A stretch of DNA of 52,973 nucleotides, taken from the NCBI GenBank assembly GCA_002773355.1, contig PFBL01000021.1:6734-59706 (forward strand). The letters run 5' to 3'. This document shows, one piece after another, positions 48,591 through 52,973 of this stretch; positions within the stretch are counted from its first letter, which is position 1; every line of letters starts with the position of its first letter. The notes under the pieces were generated by a model. That model had not been told where the DNA came from. It was given only the letters and a program-made list of their open reading frames with translations, and ran no database searches. The position numbers and the translations under genes are program-made. The DNA comes from Candidatus Kaiserbacteria bacterium CG10_big_fil_rev_8_21_14_0_10_56_12. GTDB taxonomy: Bacteria; Patescibacteriota; Minisyncoccia; Phycocordibacterales; Phycocordibacteraceae.

Positions 48591-49195
48591 ATCTTATCCT
48601 TACTTGTCAAGAAGCCCTCTCGAAGTTTCTTGCTGAGAACGTTAAAGCGACTAATGAATAAGAGCGCGACGATGAATACGCCCGCGATCACCCAGCGCTC
48701 GTTGTGCAGCCACTGGCCCGTCACACTGCCAAACCAATACGAAAGGATGAAGAGGATGGTGGTCCAGACCGACGTGGCAAGAATCACGGTCATAAAGAAG
48801 GTGGTGAACGATTTGCCGAAGAAGCCACTCGCGGCGTAGGTGGGCAGACGAGAGCCGGGGATGAAGCGTGCCGAGAAGACGGTGAGCACGTAACGTGTCT
48901 CAAGCCAGGTGCGAAAAGTGGCAATATAATCGTGGTCGACGTACTGGGCGAAACGCGGGTGGGTGCTCGCGTATCGACCGAGCGAAAAAAAGGCGATATC
49001 GCCCAATACAACGCCCGCATAGAGCGAGAAGAGTGCGAGGGGTATCGAGATCAGGCCGTCTGAGGCGAATACGCCGACGAGAATGATAGTCGGATCCTCG
49101 AGGATGAGTGTGCCGACGATGATGGTGACGGCGAGGACGATGGGGTGACCAAGAGCGCCACCGATGAAGCTCGCGAGCAATGGAGGAGGGAGCAT
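48587..49195 (-). CDS. DedA/VTT-domain membrane protein
   Basis: Members of this family flip or move lipid carriers such as undecaprenyl phosphate. The 202-aa protein has about five hydrophobic segments, the FFSLGRYASTHP motif, and the diagnostic FSARFIPGSRLPTYAASGFFG with the conserved Arg-Phe-x-Pro-Gly-x-Arg. The ATG at 49195 is chosen over a TTG at 49216. It is upstream of and coupled to the PLD nuclease gene. Confidence 0.85.
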   Translation of the reverse strand: MLPPPLLASFIGGALGHPIVLAVTIIVGTLILEDPTIILVGVFASDGLISIPLALFSLYAGVVLGDIAFFSLGRYASTHPRFAQYVDHDYIATFRTWLETRYVLTVFSARFIPGSRLPTYAASGFFGKSFTTFFMTVILATSVWTTILFILSYWFGSVTGQWLHNERWVIAGVFIVALLFISRFNVLSKKLREGFLTSKDKI

Positions 49196-49311
49196 ACGTT
49201 CGCTCAAGTCTACCAAATGTAGAATAGAATGTAGAGATAATTAATACACCGACTGCAGGTTCCTCGGTCGAGGCATCTTGTACGCCCGGTTCCTCGAGGT
49301 GCTAGGGAACG

Positions 49312-49340
49312 TTGCATAAGGGCAAAAGAGCGCGTATTGT
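49312..49340 (+). promoter_or_regulatory. VKOR gene promoter
   Basis: TTGCAT (49312-49317), a 17-nt spacer and TATTGT (49335-49340), 7 nt before the ATG: a complete promoter for a leaderless message. Confidence 0.65.
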
Positions 49341-49347
49341 ATGGGAT

Positions 49348-49806
49348 ATGAAGCGACTAGGGGTGATCGCGATTGTGGTGCTCGCTTTCTTTGGCATCGC
49401 GGTATCGGCGTATCTCTCGCAGAGCGAGACCAATGGCGACCCTCTGATTTGTAATGTGCAGAGCCTATCGGGGTGTAACACTGTGGTGACGAGTCAGTAT
49501 TCGCATCTCTTCGGGATCTCGTTGGCCGATTACGGCATCCTCTTCTACACACTGCTCTTTGTAATCGCGGCATTTGAGGTATTCCTCGTCAATCAGCTCC
49601 TCCGACGGCTGTTGCAACTCTTTGCTGTAGTGGGGATTCTGAGTTCAGCCTATTCGGTCTACACACAGACCTATCTCATTAACGCCATCTGTATCTACTG
49701 TATGACGTCGGTACTCCTCACGCTCCTGATTCTCATCGCGGCCGGTGCGATCGAACCAATGCGCCGTTCAGTACCACCGCGGCTAGATACCAAACTACTG
49801 CCATGA
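49348..49806 (+). CDS. Vitamin K epoxide reductase (VKOR) family protein
   Basis: A membrane quinone reductase that reoxidises a DsbA-like thiol oxidase. The 152-aa, four-to-five-helix protein has the outer Cys pair (LICNVQSLSGCNTV, residues about 34-45), the conserved Ser (TSQYSHLFGISLADYG) and the active-site CIYC near residue 122. It is the bacterial DsbB substitute common in CPR. No DsbA partner is adjacent. TATTGT ends 7 nt before the ATG. Its stop overlaps the next gene's start (ATGA). Confidence 0.9.
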   Translation: MKRLGVIAIVVLAFFGIAVSAYLSQSETNGDPLICNVQSLSGCNTVVTSQYSHLFGISLADYGILFYTLLFVIAAFEVFLVNQLLRRLLQLFAVVGILSSAYSVYTQTYLINAICIYCMTSVLLTLLILIAAGAIEPMRRSVPPRLDTKLLP

Positions 49807-50966
49807 GACAGCTCACCCTCGCTACGGTGCTCGTGCTCCTACTGCCGTCCACTGCGTTCGCGGCCGGTGCCGCGTCGTTCTCAGCCGGCCACGAGCTCTT
49901 TGCGACCAGTTCAGCGCCAGGCAATGCTTATACGGCCGGCACGTCGGTCGTCATTACCGCACCGACGGCTGGAGATCTCTCAGTTGCCGGTGGCTCCATC
50001 GTGTCAGCAGGTGTGGTCGGAGAGGATGCCCTGCTTCTCGGAGGCTCGGTCAATTCGCGCGCGGCGGTGAAGGGGGACTTCAGGGCCGTGAGCGGCACGA
50101 TTACCATAGAAGACACTGTTGGAGGGGATCTTGTGGCGATCGGGTATCGTGTCGACGATGCGGCGCGGGCCGGTGGAAGCGTGCTCGTGATTGCAGGTAA
50201 TGCCTCCATTACCAATGGGGCGATGGGGCCTGTGGTCATCTACGCCAACAACGTGTTCCTCTCTGGCAACTTCGCCGGCAATGTGCACGTTGTTTCTGGC
50301 GGTGCAGTTACGCTCGCTCCCGGCACCACTATTCACGGCACCTTTTCATACCAAGCGCCCGAGATTGCTCGCGGGCTCGATGCGGCCGTCATTGACGGTG
50401 GGACACAATACACCAACGCTTCCTTGATACCTGACGTAGGCACCTCAAGAGCTCTTGCGGTTGCAAGTCTCGGGATCTTCCTGCTCATCCGCATCTTGGG
50501 GGCGCTCATTCTTGCTGGCCTCCTCGCCGGGCTCTTCCCGCGCTTTGCGGGTGTCATCGCTGAGCAGGCGGTGTCTAGGAGTACCAGGAGCTTCTTGCTC
50601 ACCACATTACTCGGGTTGGCGGCGCTCATCGCGACACCGATCGTGCTTATGATCATCGCGCTCACCTTTGTGGGGTTTGGCGTGGCGCTCTTGCTCGGCA
50701 TCCTCTACGCGCTCCTCGTGGTGCTCTCGATCATGTACGCTGGTATCCTTCTCGGCAACCTCTGCGTGCGACGCTTCCTCCACCGCACCACGGTAGAATG
50801 GCATGACGGCGTTCTCGGCATGCTCGTACTCTCACTCATTGTCCTCGTGCCCGTGATTGGCTGGCTGGTGGCGGCAGTACTGACGGCTTTTGTTGCTGGC
50901 AAGATCCTCTCACTGTCTTTTTATGCCGCGTTTCCTCACGATGGGCGAGAGGAGGGTGGGGTATAA
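49803..50966 (+). CDS. Bactofilin-like domain plus polytopic membrane protein
   Basis: Function unknown. A signal peptide (LATVLVLLLPSTAFA, residues 4-19) precedes a beta-rich region of about 170 residues with repeated short turns (GDLSVAGGSIVSAG, GEDALLLGGSVNSRA, VKGDFRAVSGTITI), like the right-handed solenoid of bactofilin or polymer-forming cytoskeletal domains but placed outside the membrane. From about residue 218 there are four or five transmembrane helices. It is coupled to VKOR by a 4-nt overlap. The TATAAT that drives the next gene overlaps its stop codon. Confidence 0.65.
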   Translation: MRQLTLATVLVLLLPSTAFAAGAASFSAGHELFATSSAPGNAYTAGTSVVITAPTAGDLSVAGGSIVSAGVVGEDALLLGGSVNSRAAVKGDFRAVSGTITIEDTVGGDLVAIGYRVDDAARAGGSVLVIAGNASITNGAMGPVVIYANNVFLSGNFAGNVHVVSGGAVTLAPGTTIHGTFSYQAPEIARGLDAAVIDGGTQYTNASLIPDVGTSRALAVASLGIFLLIRILGALILAGLLAGLFPRFAGVIAEQAVSRSTRSFLLTTLLGLAALIATPIVLMIIALTFVGFGVALLLGILYALLVVLSIMYAGILLGNLCVRRFLHRTTVEWHDGVLGMLVLSLIVLVPVIGWLVAAVLTAFVAGKILSLSFYAAFPHDGREEGGV

Positions 50967-50974
50967 TCATCTGC

Positions 50975-51448
50975 ATGAAGATACCAATGGCCGGTGACGC
51001 CGCACCCGCCTTCACCCTTAGAGATCAAGACGGCAAAGAGCACGCGCTCAAGGACTACAAGGGTTCTTGGGTGCTCCTCTGTTTCTATCCTAAGGACGAT
51101 ACGCCGGGCTGTACCATCGAGGCATGTACGATTCGCGACCAGCTCAAAGATTTCAAGAAGATCGGCGCGACGGTGCTTGGTGTCTCTACTGATAGTGTGG
51201 CGAGTCACAAGAAGTTTGCGACAGCATACGAACTCCCCTTCACGCTCCTCGCAGACGAGAACAAAGAGGTGGTAGGGCGCTACGGGGTCTTTGGCGAGAA
51301 GAAGTTTATGGGTCGCACCTATATGGGTACTACCCGCACCTCATTCTTGATTGATCCCAAAAGCAAGATTGCGAAGGTGTACGAGAAGGTGAAGCCGCTC
51401 GCGCACGCGGCAGAAGTGATAGCCGATTTGAAAGAGTTGTCCAAATGA
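50975..51448 (+). CDS. Peroxiredoxin, BCP/PrxQ type
   Basis: Reduces hydroperoxides using thiols. The peroxidatic Cys lies in FYPKDDTPGCTIEACTIRD, residue about 46, with the PrxQ-type resolving Cys five residues later. LGVSTDSVASHKKFATAYELPFTLLAD in blocks and the Arg in GTTRTSFLID complete the active site. Length 157 aa is typical. A perfect TATAAT (50962-50967) ends 7 nt before the ATG. It overlaps nth by 4 nt. Confidence 0.94.
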   Translation: MKIPMAGDAAPAFTLRDQDGKEHALKDYKGSWVLLCFYPKDDTPGCTIEACTIRDQLKDFKKIGATVLGVSTDSVASHKKFATAYELPFTLLADENKEVVGRYGVFGEKKFMGRTYMGTTRTSFLIDPKSKIAKVYEKVKPLAHAAEVIADLKELSK

Positions 51449-52107
51449 GTACGCAAGAGGAGAGGAAAGCCCGGGCAAAAAAGATGGTCGCGTATCTTAA
51501 GAAGACGTACCCTGTGCCTAAGAGCGAGCTCACCTATCGCACGCCGTATCAGTTTGTCGTTGCGGTGATACTCTCTGCGCAGTGCACCGACAAGGCCGTG
51601 AACAGGCTTACCGAATCGCTTTTTAAGAAATACAAGACACCGCACGATTTTGCCACAGCAGACGCCGCGGTCTTTACCAAGGAGATTTCCTCGATCCCGT
51701 TTTTCAATAACAAAGCCAAGGCGATCCTCGGTGCAGCGAGGGAGATTGTTGATAAACATCGTGGCGTTGTGCCGAGAACCGAAGCAGAGCTCGTTGCCCT
51801 CCCAGGCATTGGCTACAAGACCGCGCACGTGATCTTGGGAGAGCTCTATGACGTGTGGGAGGGGATCGCGACCGACACACACGTCAAGCGCTTCGCGAAG
51901 CGCTTCGACCTGACCGATCAAGACGACCTCACTAAGATTTCAAAAGAGCTCGAGGAGCTCATACCGAAAAAAGATTGGAAATACGTCAACAACGGCCTCG
52001 TGCTCTACGGGCGCTACGTTTGCCACGCACGCCCGCATGACTGCTCTCTGCACCCTCTGACCAAGCTCTGGCCACCCGCTGCTCTCCGATGGCCGAAGGC
52101 GAAATAG
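51445..52107 (+). CDS. nth: Endonuclease III (HhH-GPD), iron-sulfur motif degraded
   Basis: A bifunctional DNA glycosylase and AP lyase for oxidised pyrimidines. The helix-hairpin-helix LPGIGYKTAHVIL carries the catalytic Lys, and TDTHVKRFAKRF carries the catalytic Asp. The C-terminal [4Fe-4S] loop, normally C-x6-C-x2-C-x5-C, reads C-x6-C-x2-H-x5-W here (YVCHARPHDCSLHPLTKLW), so only two of four Cys remain and a cluster is unlikely. Length 220 aa is otherwise normal. The start overlaps the peroxiredoxin gene, so the two form an oxidative-damage operon. Confidence 0.92.
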   Translation: MSTQEERKARAKKMVAYLKKTYPVPKSELTYRTPYQFVVAVILSAQCTDKAVNRLTESLFKKYKTPHDFATADAAVFTKEISSIPFFNNKAKAILGAAREIVDKHRGVVPRTEAELVALPGIGYKTAHVILGELYDVWEGIATDTHVKRFAKRFDLTDQDDLTKISKELEELIPKKDWKYVNNGLVLYGRYVCHARPHDCSLHPLTKLWPPAALRWPKAK

Positions 52108-52130
52108 CCGAGATGCGGTAGCATAGGGGC

Positions 52131-52835
52131 ATGAGGCAGATTGTCGCTGAGGTACGGAAAGTTGCAGTGTTCGATATCGACGGGACCATATTCCGCTCCT
52201 CGCTCTTGATCGAGCTTATCGAGCGCCTCATTGAGAAGGGTCATTTCCCCAAGAACTCTCGTGCGGCCTATGAAAAGGAGGAGACCGAGTGGCTCGACAG
52301 GAAGGGCGACTATGAAGCCTACATTAATCGCGTCGTGGAGGTCTTCGCCAAGCAGATCAAGGGCCTGCCGTATGACGAGGTGGCATATATCGCGGGCGAG
52401 GTGATCGAGGCGAAGAAGAATCGGGTGTATCGCTTCACCCGCGATCTGATAGAAGAATTGAAGAGCAAGGGATATTACCTTCTCGCTATCTCGCACTCAC
52501 CGCGCTTCATCGCCGACGGGTTTGGTTACGAGATGGGGTTCGACAAGGTCTACGGCTCCTTCTACGCCTCGGGCCCTAATGACCAGTTCACCGGCGAGAT
52601 CGAAGACAAGGAGATTATCTTCAACAAGAACGCGGTATTGCAGAGAGCGATTCGTAAGGAGAACCTGACTCTCGAGGGGTCAGTCGGAGTGGGTGATACC
52701 GAGAGCGATATCCCAATGCTCGAGATGGTAGAGCGCCCGATTGCCTTTAACCCGAACGCCAAGCTCTACAAACACGCCAAGATCCGCCAATGGGAAGTGG
52801 TGGTCGAGCGTAAAGACGTTATATACAGGTGCTAG
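52131..52835 (+). CDS. HAD-IB family phosphatase (SerB-like)
   Basis: A HAD-superfamily hydrolase of 234 aa. Motif I is AVFDIDGTIFRSS, motif II the Ser in LLAISHSPR, and motif III/IV is GVGDTESDIPMLE. A helical cap of about 90 residues lies between motifs I and II, as in the HAD-IB subfamily (PSPase and polar-phosphate hydrolases). Substrate unknown; phosphoserine is only one possibility. TAGCAT (52119-52124) ends 6 nt before the ATG, indicating a leaderless mRNA. Confidence 0.88.
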   Translation: MRQIVAEVRKVAVFDIDGTIFRSSLLIELIERLIEKGHFPKNSRAAYEKEETEWLDRKGDYEAYINRVVEVFAKQIKGLPYDEVAYIAGEVIEAKKNRVYRFTRDLIEELKSKGYYLLAISHSPRFIADGFGYEMGFDKVYGSFYASGPNDQFTGEIEDKEIIFNKNAVLQRAIRKENLTLEGSVGVGDTESDIPMLEMVERPIAFNPNAKLYKHAKIRQWEVVVERKDVIYRC

Positions 52836-52856
52836 CAGGCGTGGTGGAAATGTGGC

Positions 52857-52884
52857 TTGACGGATGAGGTCGATACGATAAAAT
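52857..52884 (+). promoter_or_regulatory. Promoter at the right edge
   Basis: TTGACG (52857-52862), a 16-nt spacer and TAAAAT (52879-52884). It points towards the window end; a 14-codon frame (ATG 52894 to TAA 52938) follows, and the rest is truncated. Confidence 0.45.
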
Positions 52885-52973
52885 CGAACCAACGTATGGG
52901 AGGCAAATTCACCCCTGAATTAGGACACTCTCACTTTTAATAATACCCAATCGTACGGCCTCTTCACGTGAGG

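Noticed and set aside
52894-52938. A 14-codon ORF after the last promoter
   Set aside because: Too short and at the window edge; start context is not decisive, so only the promoter is reported.
1-52973. tRNA genes, CRISPR arrays, insertion sequences and prophage
   Set aside because: No tRNA cloverleaf, regular spaced repeats, transposase or phage structural gene was recognised by eye; a tRNAscan-SE run would be decisive for tRNAs.

Overview
The window looks like a chromosomal segment of a Candidate Phyla Radiation (Patescibacteria) bacterium, most likely a Parcubacteria lineage of the Kaiserbacteria kind. This is inference: no 16S gene is present. The grounds are the family mix (short-lid adenylate kinase, VKOR, LabA-type NYN protein, beta-CASP nuclease, TrbL-like membrane proteins, many unrecognised anchored proteins), the lack of an rpmD (uL30) gene between rpsE and rplO, and the near absence of Shine-Dalgarno sequences. 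TGA, TAA and TAG are all used as ordinary stops, so the code is standard.

Layout. Positions 1-14,200 hold DNA and RNA maintenance genes and singletons: CCA-adding enzyme, exonuclease III, XerC/D-like recombinase, HicBA toxin-antitoxin, S15, NYN protein, TraR/DksA-like protein, a frameshifted ComM, a LysM-M23 hydrolase and a UvrD/PcrA helicase. Positions 14,200-20,550 hold KsgA and a run of four envelope genes around a VirB6/TrbL-like membrane protein. Positions 20,560-39,390 hold the str-S10-spc ribosomal super-cluster (rpsL to secY). It is interrupted by two membrane-protein genes, by a pyrF-pyrE cassette between rpsJ and rplC, and by an antisense envelope gene between rplB and rpsS. Positions 39,400-44,340 hold a histidine phosphatase, a kinase-like gene broken by an amber codon, gmk-adk-map, a small hydrolase and ndk. 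Positions 44,340-47,680 hold a 6S-like RNA, a beta-CASP nuclease, an unidentified structured RNA and infC-rpmI-rplT on the minus strand. Positions 47,680-52,973 hold a PLD nuclease and DedA pair, VKOR with a membrane protein, peroxiredoxin with endonuclease III, and a HAD phosphatase.

Expression signals form a clear pattern. About twenty genes have a TANNNT -10 hexamer ending 6-9 nt before the start codon, so their mRNAs should be leaderless. Ribosomal and translation operons mostly use leadered promoters with a TTGC-type -35 (rpsL, tuf, rplC, ndk and others). Only two units, a 129-aa orphan gene at 2,795 and the pyrF-pyrE pair, combine a TTGAC-type -35, a strong Shine-Dalgarno and a long perfect hairpin terminator; they look like acquired cassettes.

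The most interesting material is non-coding: a 147-nt 6S-like RNA (44,378-44,524), an about 260-nt unidentified RNA on the minus strand (46,235 to about 45,970) with a closing helix, two GNRA hairpins and its own terminator, and a four-hairpin element upstream of infC. No tRNA, rRNA, CRISPR array or insertion sequence was seen.
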